A stretch of 64,000 bases of DNA from Methylopila capsulata. GTDB lineage: Bacteria; Pseudomonadota; Alphaproteobacteria; Rhizobiales; Methylopilaceae. The notes under the pieces were generated by a model. That model did not search any database. It saw only the letters and a program-made list of their open reading frames with translations, and had not been told where the DNA came from. Position 1 is the stretch's first letter, and each line of letters starts with the position of its first letter. Positions 52,527 to 62,806 of this stretch are shown in pieces. The position numbers and the translations under genes were made by a program. The stretch lies in the NCBI RefSeq assembly GCF_016907975.1, contig NZ_JAFBCY010000001.1:186001-250000 (forward strand), given 5' to 3'.

Positions 52527-53621
52527 TTATGGCCGGGCGAGCGCGCCGCCGGTCAGCGGGCGCGGCGCCCCGGTGGTGCCGGGATAGGTCAGCGGCAGCC
52601 CCTTCAGGCTCCGCACTGCGAGCACCGCGAAGGCCTGCGCCTCCAGCGCGTCGGCCGAAAGCCCGACCGCGTCAGCGGTTTTCACGTCCGCCCCGAGACG
52701 ATCGCGAAGCCCCGCGAGCAGCGTCGGATTGCGCGCGCCCCCGCCGGCGACGACCCACAGCGCCGGCGGCTTCGGCAGATGGGCGGCGGCGCGGACGACG
52801 GACTCGACGGTGAAGGCCGCGAGCGTCGCCAGGGCGTCCGCCAACGGCAGGGCGTCCGTGGGGCCGGCGTCGAAGGCGTTGCGGTCGAGCGACTTGGGCG
52901 GCGCGACGTCGAAGTAGGGATGGTCCATCAGACGCGCGAGCGCCGCCGGGTCCACGGCGCCGGAGGCCGCGATCGCGCCGTCGCGGTCGAAGGCCTCGCC
53001 GGTCTCGCGGAGCAGCCGATCGTCCATCAGCGCGTTGGCGGGCCCAGTGTCGAAGGCGACCAGCGCCCCGTCCGCCCCGATGAAGGTGACGTTGCCGACC
53101 CCGCCGAGGTTGAGCACGGCGAGCGGGCGCGGCAGGTCGAGCGCCCGCACCAGCACGGGGTGGATGGTGGGCGCGAGCGGCGCCCCCTGCCCGCCCGCCG
53201 CCACGTCGGCCGCGCGGAAATCGTAGACCACCTGAACGCCCAGCCGTCGTGCGAGCGCCTCGCCGTCGCCGATCTGGACCGTGAGACGGTCGGCGGGACG
53301 GTGCAGCACGGTCTGCCCGTGGAACCCGATGACGTCGATGTCGTCGGCGCGGAGCCCATGCGCGGCGAAGAAGCGCTCGACCGCCTCGGCGTGGGCGTCC
53401 GTCACGATCGCCTCGGCCTCGGCCACCGCGCCGGGCCGGGCCGTACGGTCGGAGATCGCGGCGGCGTCCGCCAAGGCTTGGGCCAGCACGGCGCGTTCGT
53501 CCGTCGTGTAGGGCCGGTACCCGGACGGCCCGAAAGCCTCGATGCGCTCGCCGTTGGTCTCCACCAGCGCCACGTCGACGCCGTCGCAGGAGGTGCCGCT
53601 CATCAGCCCGATCGCACGCAT
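52527..53621 (-). CDS. anmK: Anhydro-N-acetylmuramic acid kinase
   Basis: Phosphorylates and opens 1,6-anhydro-MurNAc from peptidoglycan turnover. 364 residues of the ASKHA fold: MRAIGLMSGTSCDGVDVALVE, GFHGQTVLHRP, VVYDFRAADVAAGGQGAPLAP, LNLGGVGNVTFIG, FDTGPANALMDD, and VAGGGARNPTLL. The ATG at 53621 follows GGGGAGG; an in-frame start five codons up at 53636 is less likely. Confidence 0.96.
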   Translation of the reverse strand: MRAIGLMSGTSCDGVDVALVETNGERIEAFGPSGYRPYTTDERAVLAQALADAAAISDRTARPGAVAEAEAIVTDAHAEAVERFFAAHGLRADDIDVIGFHGQTVLHRPADRLTVQIGDGEALARRLGVQVVYDFRAADVAAGGQGAPLAPTIHPVLVRALDLPRPLAVLNLGGVGNVTFIGADGALVAFDTGPANALMDDRLLRETGEAFDRDGAIAASGAVDPAALARLMDHPYFDVAPPKSLDRNAFDAGPTDALPLADALATLAAFTVESVVRAAAHLPKPPALWVVAGGGARNPTLLAGLRDRLGADVKTADAVGLSADALEAQAFAVLAVRSLKGLPLTYPGTTGAPRPLTGGALARP

Positions 53622-53663
53622 GTCGCCTCCCCTCAATGGTTAGTTACGCCGCCGCAAAGCGTG

Positions 53664-53765
53664 CGCCTCGTCATCCGCCAGCTTGTCCGGGGGATCAGTT
53701 TTGATCATCAAGCGCCAGCAAACGGAAGTCTGGATGCCCGGGATAAACCGGGGCGTGACGAGGCG
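53664..53765. repeat. Composite inverted repeat upstream of tyrS
   Basis: CGCCTCGTCA (53664-53673) and TGACGAGGCG (53756-53765) are perfect outer arms 82 bp apart. Inside are GATCAGTTTTGATC and CCCGGGATAAACCGGGG. The layout is like the CCCGGC palindromes near 37.4 and 41.2 kb and looks like a fuller copy of a dispersed intergenic element. It occupies the divergent anmK/tyrS promoter region. Confidence 0.65.
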
Positions 53766-53835
53766 TTTCCGATATCGGACATCCTGCGCTAAACCCCGAC
53801 GCCACGTTCGATCTGCCGAAAGACTGTTACGCCCA

Positions 53836-55095
53836 ATGACCGCCTACGCCTCCGATTTCCTGCGCCTCCTCGAAGAGCGCGGCCAGATCCACCAGCTTTC
53901 CGACGCCACGGCGCTGGACCAGCTCGCGCAGGACGGAATCGTCACGGCCTACATCGGCTACGACCTGACGGCGCCGAGCCTGCACGTCGGGCACATGGCG
54001 AACATCATGATGCTGCGGCGGCTGCAGCAGACCGGCCACCGGCCTATCGTGCTGATGGGCGGCGGCACCACCAAGATCGGCGACCCCTCGTTCCGCGACA
54101 CCCAGCGCCCGCTGCTCGACGACGCCCAGATCGCGGCGAACAAGCAGTCGATCAGGACCGTGTTCCAGCAGTTCATGACCTTCGGCGACGGCCCAACCGA
54201 CGCCGTCATGGTCGACAACGCCGAGTGGCTCGACAAGCTTGAGTACGTGCCGTTCCTGCGCGAGATCGGCCGGCATTTCTCGATCAACCGCATGCTGTCG
54301 TTCGACAGCGTGAAGACCCGCCTCGAGCAGGAGCAGCCGTTCTCCTTCCTCGAGTTCAACTACATGATCCTGCAGGCCTACGACTTCCTGGAGCTCAGCC
54401 GCCGCTACGGCTGCCGGCTGCAGATGGGCGGCTCGGACCAGTGGGGCAACATCGTCAACGGCATCGAGCTGTCGCGCCGCGTGGACGGCGCCGGCGTGTT
54501 CGCCCTCACCTGCCCGCTGATCACCACGGCCTCGGGCGCCAAGATGGGCAAGACCGCCGGCGGCGCGGTGTGGCTGAACGCCGACATGGCCTCGCCTTAC
54601 GTGTTCTGGCAGTACTGGCGGAACACCGAGGACGCCGACGTCGTGCGCTTCCTCAAGCTGTTTACGGACCTTCCGCTGTCAGAAATCGAGCGTCTTGGCG
54701 CGCTCGGCGGCGCGGAGATCAACGAGGCCAAGAAGGTTCTCGCCACGGAGGCGACCGCGCTGGTCCACGGCCGCGCGGCGGCGGAGCAGGCTGAGGCGAC
54801 CGCCCGCACCACCTTCGAGGAAGGCGCCGTCAGCCAGTCGCTCCCGACCGTCGAGATCGACGCCGCGGCGCTCACGGCCGGCCTCGGCGTGCTGACCGCC
54901 TTCGCCGAGATCGCCAAGCTCGTCGCCTCCAACGGCGAGGCCCGCCGCCAGGTGAAGGGCGGCGGCCTCCGGGTCAACGACGCCGCGGTGACCGACGAGC
55001 GTGCGACCTTGACCACGGCGGACCTGACGCCGGAGGGCGTGATCAAGCTCTCGCTCGGCCGCAAGAAGCACGTGCTGCTCCGCCCGCGGGGGTGA
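53836..55095 (+). CDS. tyrS: Tyrosyl-tRNA synthetase
   Basis: 419 residues, class I synthetase. HIGH-type motif in [22 protein letters not shown], the tyrosine-site [17 protein letters not shown], the KMSKS counterpart [12 protein letters not shown], and a C-terminal S4 domain ([23 protein letters not shown]). The ATG at 53836 starts [16 protein letters not shown]; the upstream open frame runs through repeat DNA and is not used. Confidence 0.98.
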   Translation: MTAYASDFLRLLEERGQIHQLSDATALDQLAQDGIVTAYIGYDLTAPSLHVGHMANIMMLRRLQQTGHRPIVLMGGGTTKIGDPSFRDTQRPLLDDAQIAANKQSIRTVFQQFMTFGDGPTDAVMVDNAEWLDKLEYVPFLREIGRHFSINRMLSFDSVKTRLEQEQPFSFLEFNYMILQAYDFLELSRRYGCRLQMGGSDQWGNIVNGIELSRRVDGAGVFALTCPLITTASGAKMGKTAGGAVWLNADMASPYVFWQYWRNTEDADVVRFLKLFTDLPLSEIERLGALGGAEINEAKKVLATEATALVHGRAAAEQAEATARTTFEEGAVSQSLPTVEIDAAALTAGLGVLTAFAEIAKLVASNGEARRQVKGGGLRVNDAAVTDERATLTTADLTPEGVIKLSLGRKKHVLLRPRG

Positions 55096-55219
55096 GAGGT
55101 TCGCTGATGCGCTGAACCACGGAGGCGTTGCGGATCTCGGTGTAGACCGCGCTCCGCCTTAGCGTCCCGGCCTTGCGCGGGAGACGAGGACGGTTTCGTC
55201 CGCCGTCGCTCTGAGTCTC

Positions 55220-58200
55220 CTACTGCGCCCCCGCCGGGACATTACCCGCCGCCCCGGCGTCCGGGGCGGTCTGCCGGAACTCGAACAGCTTGCGCAGGAA
55301 GCCCGGCGCCACCGCGGACATCGGATTGATGGTCACTGTCGGCGCCCCGGTCTTGCCGGTGACCTGGAAGGTCACGCCCAGCAGGCCGCCGTTCTTGCCG
55401 CCGGTCAGAAGCGCGCCGATGATCGGAACCTTGCTGAAGAGGTTGTTCAGCGAATAGGCCGGGACGAAGGTGCCGACGAGCGAGACGCTGTCGGCGGCGT
55501 AGTCCACCACGCCCTCCAGCGTGGCGCCGAGCTGCGGCCCGTAGACGACGGCGTCCTTGACCTCGATCCGCCCCTGCCCCTGCACGAAGGCCACGCGCAG
55601 CCGCTCGAACCGCGTTGCGCCCTTCCGGGCGTCGGCGGCGGCGTTCGCGTCCGCTCCCGTCGTCTGACGCACGCGGTCGAGCGCGGTCTCGTTCCGGACG
55701 AGGAAATCCTTCACGTTCAAGACCCCCGGCCCGCCCGCGAGCGAGGCCTGCAGGTCGAACTGGCCGCCATCCACCCGGCCGTAGAGATCGGCGAACCGAA
55801 AGAAGGCGCCGGCGTCGCCGCCGCTGAGGCGCAGCCGGCCGTCGTCGGCGGTGGCGAGCCGTATGCCGCTCCCGCCGATGCGCCCCGAGCCGTCCGCGTC
55901 GGTCACCCGGCCGTCGCGCATGGCGAGCTTGAGATCGAGCCCCGCGATCGCTTCGCCGCCGTAGCCGAGGCCCGTGCCGAGCTTGGCGACGACGTCGAGC
56001 GTCTTTGGGATGGCGCCGGAGCCGGGCTTGTCGGTCCCCCGCGCCGCGGCGGCTTTGCCGCGGAACGAGTCGAGCAACGGCTTCAGGTCCAGCGCCGCGC
56101 CCTGCACCACGACCTTGGTCGAGCCGGAGCGCAGCTTGTCGATCTCCACGCGCGCGTCGTCGCCGGGCGCAGGGCGGTAGATCGGGAAGGTGGCCGCGAG
56201 CAGCTCTCCCTTGGGGCCGAATTCGATGCCGCCACGAACCGACCGATCGCCGCTCTCGATCGCGAAATCCCTCACGACCGTCTTCTCCGGCGTTTTCTCC
56301 ACGATCAGGGCGAGCTTGCCGGGCCGGCCGGCAGGCTTCCGGAACCCCGGCACGAGCCCGTCGATCCCGACGCCGGTGAGGTCCGCCGACAGGCTCATCG
56401 GAGCGTGGGGCTCGTCGAGGGCGAGCGATATCTGCAGCGGCAGGACGCCCTTCATCGAGCCGGGAACGTCGAGACCAAGACGCGTCAGGTCGGCGGCGTC
56501 GGCCGTAAGCGTCGCCGTCAGTTGGCGCTTGGCGGGCGAACTCGCCGTCGCCGGCGTTTCGACCACGTTGATCGTCGCCGGCGCGCCGGCGATCTGCCCC
56601 TTCCCCGCAAGCGTCTTGCTCGCGCCGTCCACGGCGAGCTTGAACGCGCCCTTGTCGAAGGCGCGGCCGGCGAAAAGATCGGCGATCGCCACATCCGTGA
56701 TGTCGGCGGCGACCTTGACCGCGACCGGCGGTCCCGGCTTGTCGTCGGGATGGCCGAGCTCGAAGCCCGCCGCGACGTCCGCCGCGATCCTGCCCGAGAC
56801 CTTCCCCGGATCGAGCTGCGGCGGAAGCGGATTCGGCCCCACCGCGCCGGAGGCCAGAAGCGCCAGCGCCGGATCGAGAGCGCCCTGGGCCTTGAACGCG
56901 ACTGTGGCCTTCGGGAAAGGCGCGCCGAAGCCGCCCGTGACGAAACTGAGATCGGTGATCGACAGACCGCCGCTTGAACCGGGGACGAAGGCCTTCCCGA
57001 TCGACACGCGGGCGTCGGTCGCCGTCGCCGCGATCGTCCCCGTCGCGCCGTCGATCCACGGCAAGGTGGGCGCCCCGCGCAGGGCCGCGTCCGAGAACGT
57101 CGCGTCGATCGCCATCGAGCCCGGCGGCAGCGGATCCTTCGGCCCCATGCCGGCGAGAACGCCGGCGGGAATGTCGAGGGTCAACGAGAACGCGTCGACC
57201 TGGCCGGAGCGGATGTTCTCCACGGCCCAGCTCCGCACGTCGTGGCCGAGGAAGGGCGGCCACAGCCGCAGGATGGCGGAGGCCGGCATCGGGTCGCTGA
57301 CGAGGCCCAGCCGGATCGCAGGACTGGCGCCTTCGAAGCGGATCAGCGCGGTCGCCGCGGCCTTGGCGGTGGGGCCCAGCACCTGGGCGCGCGTCACCTC
57401 GAGGGTCGCCGCCTCCGCGTCGAAGCGCGCGTCCAGAACGACCTGGTCGAGCCGGAGCGGCGTGTCGCCCACCTGTTCGCCCGCGAGCAACACGTCGCGC
57501 CCGTCGAAGTGGGCGAGCCACATGGCCTGACCGGCGACAGGCGCCGTCAGCGCGCCGGTGAACGACATCTGGCCCGTGCGCCCGACGATGCGGGACGGCT
57601 CGATGACCACCGCGCGTTTCGCGGGGTCCCAGGCGAACTTGAGCTTGAGGTCGTCGACGTCGATGCTGCGCGCGGCGCCGTCCGGCACGCCGGGAAGGGC
57701 GATCGAGAGGCTTCGGGCGGTGATTCGCCCGTCGCCGGCCGCGAGGCGCCCGTCCGGCCCGATACGGGCGCTGAGATGGCCCGACAGCCGCCCGGTCGCC
57801 GGCGGGGCGCCGGCCTTCTGGGCGAAAGGCGCGGAGTACGGGGCGAGAGACACGTTCTCGAGCCCGAGGTCGATCACGCGCTCGCTCGTCGCGGCGTCGG
57901 GGGCGATGGTGACCGCGATGGTCCAACGATCCTCGGGACGCGCGGACGAGGTCGTCAGGGCGATGGCGCCGTGCTCCCCGCGGGAGAGCCGAAGCGAGAC
58001 GTCGTCCTGTGTCATGGCCGGCTGACCGCCCCGCCCGATCAGGAGCGCGGCGCCGGTGACCTCGACCTCTTCCAGCGCTCCGACGGCGCCCCCCGGGCCG
58101 AGCAGCCGGTCGAGGTCGGCGACGCCGGCGAGGATGCGGTCCGGCAGGTCCGTCTGCTTCGAGGCCGCGCCCATGGTCTGTTCGAACTGCGCGTCGATGC

Positions 58201-58636
58201 GCGGGTTCGTGGCGTGGACCGAGCGCACCCGCACGTCGCCCCGCAGCAGCGCCAGTCCGTCGAGCCTGAGCTCGACCTTCGGCGCGGCCACGATCGTGGG
58301 GCCGCCGGCCGCCTTTGCGATCGCCAAGTCGACGAGCCGCAGCTCCACGCCGTCCGCGCCGCGGTGCAGTTCAGCGTCCTCGATCGATACCGCGTACTCC
58401 GGGCCGAGCCGCGATTCGAGCGCCGCCGTCACCCTGGGAATGACCTGCGACGCGGGCAGCGGCAGATAGAGGATGGCGAGCCAGATCGCCGACAGCGCCG
58501 CCGCGACCCCAAGGAGGCCGAAGGCGACGAGGCGGACCGCGCGACGCGGCGAGATCAGCGGCCCGGCCCGACGTCGCCGCGCGGCGACGAGGGCGAGCGC
58601 TCGGGCGCGTCGCGAGGGGCTCTCCATCTCGGTCAT
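55220..58636 (-). CDS. Large YhdP/AsmA-like protein
   Basis: 1138 residues. A cytoplasmic basic tail and one membrane helix (about 30-58, LVAFGLLGVAAALSAIWLAILYLP) are followed by a very long periplasmic region of repeated beta modules with DUF3971 character. It ends in an AsmA-like C-terminal part (DAVVYGPQLGATLEGVVDYAADSVSLVGTFVPAYSLNNLFSKVPIIG). AsmA-like proteins form bridges for phospholipid movement to the outer membrane. The start is either ATG 58636 or ATG 58627. It is divergent from bcp. Confidence 0.88.
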   Translation of the reverse strand: MTEMESPSRRARALALVAARRRRAGPLISPRRAVRLVAFGLLGVAAALSAIWLAILYLPLPASQVIPRVTAALESRLGPEYAVSIEDAELHRGADGVELRLVDLAIAKAAGGPTIVAAPKVELRLDGLALLRGDVRVRSVHATNPRIDAQFEQTMGAASKQTDLPDRILAGVADLDRLLGPGGAVGALEEVEVTGAALLIGRGGQPAMTQDDVSLRLSRGEHGAIALTTSSARPEDRWTIAVTIAPDAATSERVIDLGLENVSLAPYSAPFAQKAGAPPATGRLSGHLSARIGPDGRLAAGDGRITARSLSIALPGVPDGAARSIDVDDLKLKFAWDPAKRAVVIEPSRIVGRTGQMSFTGALTAPVAGQAMWLAHFDGRDVLLAGEQVGDTPLRLDQVVLDARFDAEAATLEVTRAQVLGPTAKAAATALIRFEGASPAIRLGLVSDPMPASAILRLWPPFLGHDVRSWAVENIRSGQVDAFSLTLDIPAGVLAGMGPKDPLPPGSMAIDATFSDAALRGAPTLPWIDGATGTIAATATDARVSIGKAFVPGSSGGLSITDLSFVTGGFGAPFPKATVAFKAQGALDPALALLASGAVGPNPLPPQLDPGKVSGRIAADVAAGFELGHPDDKPGPPVAVKVAADITDVAIADLFAGRAFDKGAFKLAVDGASKTLAGKGQIAGAPATINVVETPATASSPAKRQLTATLTADAADLTRLGLDVPGSMKGVLPLQISLALDEPHAPMSLSADLTGVGIDGLVPGFRKPAGRPGKLALIVEKTPEKTVVRDFAIESGDRSVRGGIEFGPKGELLAATFPIYRPAPGDDARVEIDKLRSGSTKVVVQGAALDLKPLLDSFRGKAAAARGTDKPGSGAIPKTLDVVAKLGTGLGYGGEAIAGLDLKLAMRDGRVTDADGSGRIGGSGIRLATADDGRLRLSGGDAGAFFRFADLYGRVDGGQFDLQASLAGGPGVLNVKDFLVRNETALDRVRQTTGADANAAADARKGATRFERLRVAFVQGQGRIEVKDAVVYGPQLGATLEGVVDYAADSVSLVGTFVPAYSLNNLFSKVPIIGALLTGGKNGGLLGVTFQVTGKTGAPTVTINPMSAVAPGFLRKLFEFRQTAPDAGAAGNVPAGAQ

Positions 58637-58789
58637 CAAGCGTGAGAGGTCTCCGAGGATGCGACGCAGCTTGCGCGACGCCCTATCGACGTACCTGCAA
58701 CCGACCGGGCGCTCAAGAGTCGGGGACCGGTGACGATCCGAAACGGGCGCCTTACGTAGTCTGCGCGTTCCGCAACGAAGGAGACCTCC

Positions 58790-59260
58790 ATGGCTGAAGC
58801 TCTCACGATCGGCGATCCCGCCCCGCCTTTCGAGCTGCCGGGCGCCGGCGGCGAATCGATCAGCCTCGCCGGCCTGAAGGGGCGGAAAGTTGTGCTCTAT
58901 TTCTACCCGAAGGACGACACCAGCGGCTGCACCAAGGAGGCGATCGCCTTCAACGGGCTGCGCAAGGCCTTCGCGGACGCCGGGACCGAGATCATCGGCG
59001 TGTCGCCGGACAGCGTCGCCAGCCACGACAGGTTCCGCACCAAGTACGACCTCGCCTTCCCGCTCGCGGCCGACGAAGAGAAGACGATGCTCGAGGCTTA
59101 CGGGGTATGGAAGGAGAAGAGCATGTACGGCCGCAAGTACTTCGGCGTGGAGCGCACCACGGTGCTGATCGACGCCGATGGCCGAGTCGCGCGGGTGTGG
59201 CCGAAGGTCAAGGTCGACGGCCACGCCGACGAGGTGCTGCGGGCCGCGCAGGCGTTATGA
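58790..59260 (+). CDS. bcp: Thioredoxin-dependent peroxiredoxin (BCP type, 1-Cys)
   Basis: 156 residues. The peroxidatic Cys47 stands in DDTSGCTKEAIAF. Many BCPs have a resolving Cys five residues on; here that position is Ile, and Cys47 is the only cysteine, so the enzyme must use the 1-Cys mechanism with an external thiol. The ATG follows GGAG with a six-base spacer. It precedes the M23 peptidase gene by 79 bp. Confidence 0.94.
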   Translation: MAEALTIGDPAPPFELPGAGGESISLAGLKGRKVVLYFYPKDDTSGCTKEAIAFNGLRKAFADAGTEIIGVSPDSVASHDRFRTKYDLAFPLAADEEKTMLEAYGVWKEKSMYGRKYFGVERTTVLIDADGRVARVWPKVKVDGHADEVLRAAQAL

Positions 59261-59339
59261 GGTCGGAAGGCGGCGCGTTAGCCGGCGGTTAACCCTAACG
59301 CGAAACAGTCGGCGGGCCCGCAGATGAAAGGCCCTCCGC

Positions 59340-60521
59340 ATGACGATCGATCGCGCCGCCCCGTTCGGCGGAGACCTCATCGTCGTCGAGTGCGGCCGCC
59401 GGTTCGCCATCCGCCTGCCGCGCTACGGGGCCGCGGCCGTCGCGGCCGTGATCGCTCTGTCGTTCGGCTGGTCTCTCGGGACGGCGTACTACGTGGCGTT
59501 CCACGACGTCGTCGTCGCCGAGATCCGTGGCGGCGCCAAGGTGGCGGCGAGCGCTTACGAAGCGCAGATCGACGAGCTCAAGACCGAGCTCGAGCGCGTT
59601 CGGACCCGTCGCCTCGTCGAAAAGACCGGCTCGGAGCAGCGCCTGGCCGAACTCGCCCGGCGGCAGGAATCGCTTGAACGCCGGCAGACGGTCCTGGCCG
59701 AACTCGCAGGTCCGGCGCTCGACCAGCCGGCCGCCGCGCCGGCATCCTACGCCGCGAAGCCGACGCCGCTCGACCGTCGGGACGACGCGCGGCAGGGACT
59801 CGTCGCATCGGCAGACCCCGTCGATCCCACCCGCCAGATCAGCGTGGGGCTCGACAAGCTGGAGGCCGGACAAGGCGCGGCGCTCGACGCGATCGAGGCC
59901 CGGATCGACGACAAGCGCCGCAAGCTCCAGCGGATCTACGACGGGCTTGCCCTGCCGAAGTCGAACGCCCGAGGCGCGGAGGCCGGCCGCGGCGGCCCGT
60001 TCGAACCCCTCCCCGCACGGGCGCGGACCTTCGAGGCGCGCGCCGACCGGGTCGCGGCCCAGCGCGCCGCGACCGCCGAACTCCGCGACCGCCTGGAGGA
60101 CGCTCCGATTCGGACGCCCGCGCCGGGCGCATCGATCAGCAGCGGCTTCGGAGCGCGCACCGACCCGTTCCTGGGCCAACCCGCGTTCCACGCCGGCCTC
60201 GATTTTGAAAGCGCCCAAGGCCGCCCGATCCGCGCGACGGCGCCGGGACGGGTCACGACGTCGGGCTACAGCGGCGGCTACGGGCTGATGGTCGAGATCG
60301 ACCACGGCGGAGGGCTGACCACCCGCTTCGGCCACATGTCGTCCGCCGCCGTCCAGGTCGGGCAGACCGTCAAGGCCGGCGCCGTTCTTGGCCACGTCGG
60401 CTCCACCGGCCGCTCGACCGGGCCGCACCTGCACTACGAGACCCGGATCGACGGCGAGGCGGTCGATCCGCTGCGCTTCCTGCGCGCCGGCTCCGCCTAC
60501 GCGGCGACGCTGTCGAACTGA
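59340..60521 (+). CDS. M23-family peptidoglycan metallopeptidase
   Basis: 393 residues: one membrane helix (about 30-50), a coiled coil (about 70-125), a charged linker and the LytM/M23 domain (about 270-385). The zinc motifs HAGLD (284-288) and HLH (363-365) are complete, and FGHMS supplies the other His. It is thus a likely active endopeptidase in the periplasm rather than an EnvC-like activator. Confidence 0.93.
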   Translation: MTIDRAAPFGGDLIVVECGRRFAIRLPRYGAAAVAAVIALSFGWSLGTAYYVAFHDVVVAEIRGGAKVAASAYEAQIDELKTELERVRTRRLVEKTGSEQRLAELARRQESLERRQTVLAELAGPALDQPAAAPASYAAKPTPLDRRDDARQGLVASADPVDPTRQISVGLDKLEAGQGAALDAIEARIDDKRRKLQRIYDGLALPKSNARGAEAGRGGPFEPLPARARTFEARADRVAAQRAATAELRDRLEDAPIRTPAPGASISSGFGARTDPFLGQPAFHAGLDFESAQGRPIRATAPGRVTTSGYSGGYGLMVEIDHGGGLTTRFGHMSSAAVQVGQTVKAGAVLGHVGSTGRSTGPHLHYETRIDGEAVDPLRFLRAGSAYAATLSN

Positions 60522-60555
60522 AGACGATCTGCGCTGAAGATTGACGCCCGGTCCT

Positions 60556-60581
60556 CGTGTCCCGGCTCAAGCCGGGACACG
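60556..60581. terminator. Perfect hairpin between convergent genes
   Basis: CGTGTCCCGGC (60556-60566) and GCCGGGACACG (60571-60581) form an 11-bp stem with loop TCAA. It lies between the stops of the M23 gene and prfB and can end both transcripts. The stem is of the same CCCGGC type as the intergenic repeats elsewhere. Confidence 0.6.
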
Positions 60582-60589
60582 ACGGGAGA

Positions 60590-61721
60590 TCAGTCGACGT
60601 CCTCGACGCCCTCGGGCGCGCCGCCATAGGCGCGCTGGGCGAGGGTCGCCTCCATGAAGTCGTCGAGCTTGCCGTCCAGCACGTCCTGAGGCGAGGTCGA
60701 GGTGTGGCCGGTCCGCAGGTCCTTCACCAGCTGGTACGGCTGCAGCACGTAGGAGCGGATCTGGTGGCCCCAGCCGATGTCGGTCTTGGCCGCCTGGTCC
60801 GCCGCCGCCTGCTCCTCGCGGATCTTCAGCTCGCGCTCGTAGAGCTTGGCGCGCAGCATGTCCCAGGCGGTCGCCCGGTTCTTGTGCTGCGAGCGGTCGC
60901 CCTGGCTCACCACCATGATGCCGGTCGGGTTGTGCACGAGGCGCACCGCCGATTCGGTCTTGTTGACGTGCTGGCCGCCGGCGCCGCCGGAGCGCATCAC
61001 GTCGGTGCGGACGTCGCTCTCGTTGATCTCGATTTTGATGCTGTCGTCGATCACGGGGTAGACCATGATCGAGGCGAAGCTGGTCTGGCGTCGCGCGTTC
61101 GAATCGAACGGCGAGATGCGCACCAGCCGGTGCACGCCCGCCTCCGTCTTCAGCCAGCCATAGGCGTTGTGGCCCTTGATCTGCAGCGTCGCGGACTTGA
61201 TGCCCGCCTGCTCGCCGTTCTGGTGGTCGACGACCTCGATCTTGAAGCCGCGACGCTCCGCCCAGCGGGTGTACATCCGCAGCAGCATCTCGGCCCAGTC
61301 CTGGCTTTCGGTGCCGCCCGCGCCGGGGTGAACCTCAAGAAAGGTGTCGAAGCCGTCCGCCTCGCCGGAGATCAGCGACTCGAGCTGGCGGCGGGCGGCC
61401 TCGGCCTTAAGCCCACGCAACGCCGTCTCGGCGTCGGCGACGACCGACTCGTCGCCCTCCATCTCGCCGAGCTCGATCAGCTCGAGGTTGTCCTTCATTT
61501 CGCTCTCGATGCGCTGCACGCCGCTCATGGCGTCGTCGATCGAGGTGCGTTCGCGCATGATCTTCTGCGCGCGCTCCGGGTCCTCCCAGAGCGTCGGGTC
61601 TTCGGCGATGTCGTTCAGTTCTTCGAGGCGGGCCTTGGCTGCATCCCAGTCAAAGATGCCTCCTCAGCAGCCCGACCGACTGCTCGATGTCCTGAACGAG
61701 GGTCTCGATTTCGGCGCGCAT
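60590..61721 (-). CDS. prfB: Peptide chain release factor 2, with programmed +1 frameshift
   Basis: 376 residues in two frames. The first 23 codons (ATG at 61721, MRAEIETLVQDIEQSVGLLR...) end at an in-frame TGA (61652-61650). The site reads AGGAGG CAT CTT TGA C: an internal Shine-Dalgarno, the slippery CTT and a poor stop. Skipping T61652 continues in the +1 frame with DWDAAKARLEELN to the stop at 60590. Downstream are the tripeptide anticodon SPF and the GGQ loop (RSGGAGGQHVNKT). RF2 thereby controls its own level. Annotation of the second frame alone would lose about 54 residues. Confidence 0.96.
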
Positions 61722-61848
61722 GGCCTCTGAGCTCTCGTGTGTGCGTTGGGGAGGCGACTGTTAGCGGCCCTGTCTCGCGCTGTAAACGGCGCGGCGCCGC
61801 CTTATGTGCGCTGCCGAGGCGCACGCCGCGCCGTCAGGAGAAAACCGC

Positions 61849-62154
61849 ATGAGCAAACTTGTCGTGATGTACCCGAAGCCGGCCGATCCTGCCCAGTTCG
61901 ACAGCCATTTCCGCAGCGTGCATATGCCGCTCGTCCAGAAGATGCCCGGGCTGAAGAGCTTCAGCTTCGGCCCGGCCACCGCGCTCGACGGCGCCGATGG
62001 CGCGTTCTTCTGGATGTTCGTCGGCACGTTCGACAGCCTCGAGGCGATCCACGCCGCGCTGGGCTCGCCCGAAGGCCAGGCGGCCGTCGCCGACATTCCG
62101 AACTACTCGCCCGAGGGGCCGACGATCCTGCACCTCGATTCGACCGAGGGCTGA
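61849..62154 (+). CDS. EthD-family protein
   Basis: 101 residues of the dimeric ferredoxin-like EthD fold: KLVVMYPKPADPAQFDSHFRSVHMPLVQKMPGLKSFSFG, then a Phe-rich FFWMFVGTFDSLEAIHAALG and the C-terminal FDS...ADIPNYSPEGPTIL. Proteins of this group are found in catabolic loci, but no reaction can be assigned. AGGAG lies eight bases before the ATG. It is divergent from prfB and converges with the transporter gene, 3 bp between stops. Confidence 0.9.
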   Translation: MSKLVVMYPKPADPAQFDSHFRSVHMPLVQKMPGLKSFSFGPATALDGADGAFFWMFVGTFDSLEAIHAALGSPEGQAAVADIPNYSPEGPTILHLDSTEG

Positions 62155-62157
62155 CGC

Positions 62158-62769
62158 TCAGGCCGCGGCGCGCCCCTCGGCGCGCGCGGCCTCGAACACC
62201 TCGCGCGCGGCGTCGGCGTTCATCGCGGCGATCCCAAGGCCGACGATCAGGTCCGGCCACGGCGATAGCGTCGCCGCGGTCGCAAGGCCTGCGCCGATGA
62301 TCGCGACGTTGGCGAGCGCGTCGTTGCGGGCGGAGAGGAAGGCGGCCTTGGTGAGGCTGCCCTGCGCCGCCCGGAACCGCGCGAGCAGCAGGGCGCAGGT
62401 CGCGTTGACGGCGAGCGCGCCTGCGCCCGCCAGCGTCAGCGCCCCGGCCGAGGGCGCGACCGGCGCACCATAGGCGCTCCATGCGGTCCAGAGGGTCGCG
62501 AGCCCGGGAATGAGCAGGATAGCCGCCAGCGCCATCCCGAGGCGTGAGCGCGCCCGCGCCGACCAGCCCAGCGCCAGAAGGATCAGAAGGTTGACCGAGG
62601 CGTCCTCGAGGAAGTCGACGCTGTCGGCGAACAGCGCGACCGAGCCGATGGCGGCGGCGACCGCGAACTCGACGCCGAAGTAGCCGAGGTTGAGCGCCGC
62701 CACGAGGCCGACCGTGCGGCGCAGGCCATCGTCGGCTGCGAGTTCGGCCGGTTCGATCTCGTCGCTCAA
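62158..62769 (-). CDS. Cation transporter, CDF-like membrane domain only
   Basis: 203 residues with six membrane helices. ALFADSVDFLEDASVN and SARNDALANVAIIGAG stand where cation diffusion facilitators have their two metal-binding Asp/His-Asp pairs, here Asp-rich. The cytosolic ferredoxin-like C-terminal domain of full CDF proteins is absent, which is usual for this short group. Metal not known. It lies between the penicillin-binding protein gene and prfB, which are adjacent in many relatives. Confidence 0.87.
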   Translation of the reverse strand: MSDEIEPAELAADDGLRRTVGLVAALNLGYFGVEFAVAAAIGSVALFADSVDFLEDASVNLLILLALGWSARARSRLGMALAAILLIPGLATLWTAWSAYGAPVAPSAGALTLAGAGALAVNATCALLLARFRAAQGSLTKAAFLSARNDALANVAIIGAGLATAATLSPWPDLIVGLGIAAMNADAAREVFEAARAEGRAAA

Positions 62770-62806
62770 ACGTCGCGTGCCCGGTCCCTTGCCGACCTCG
62801 AGCGGC

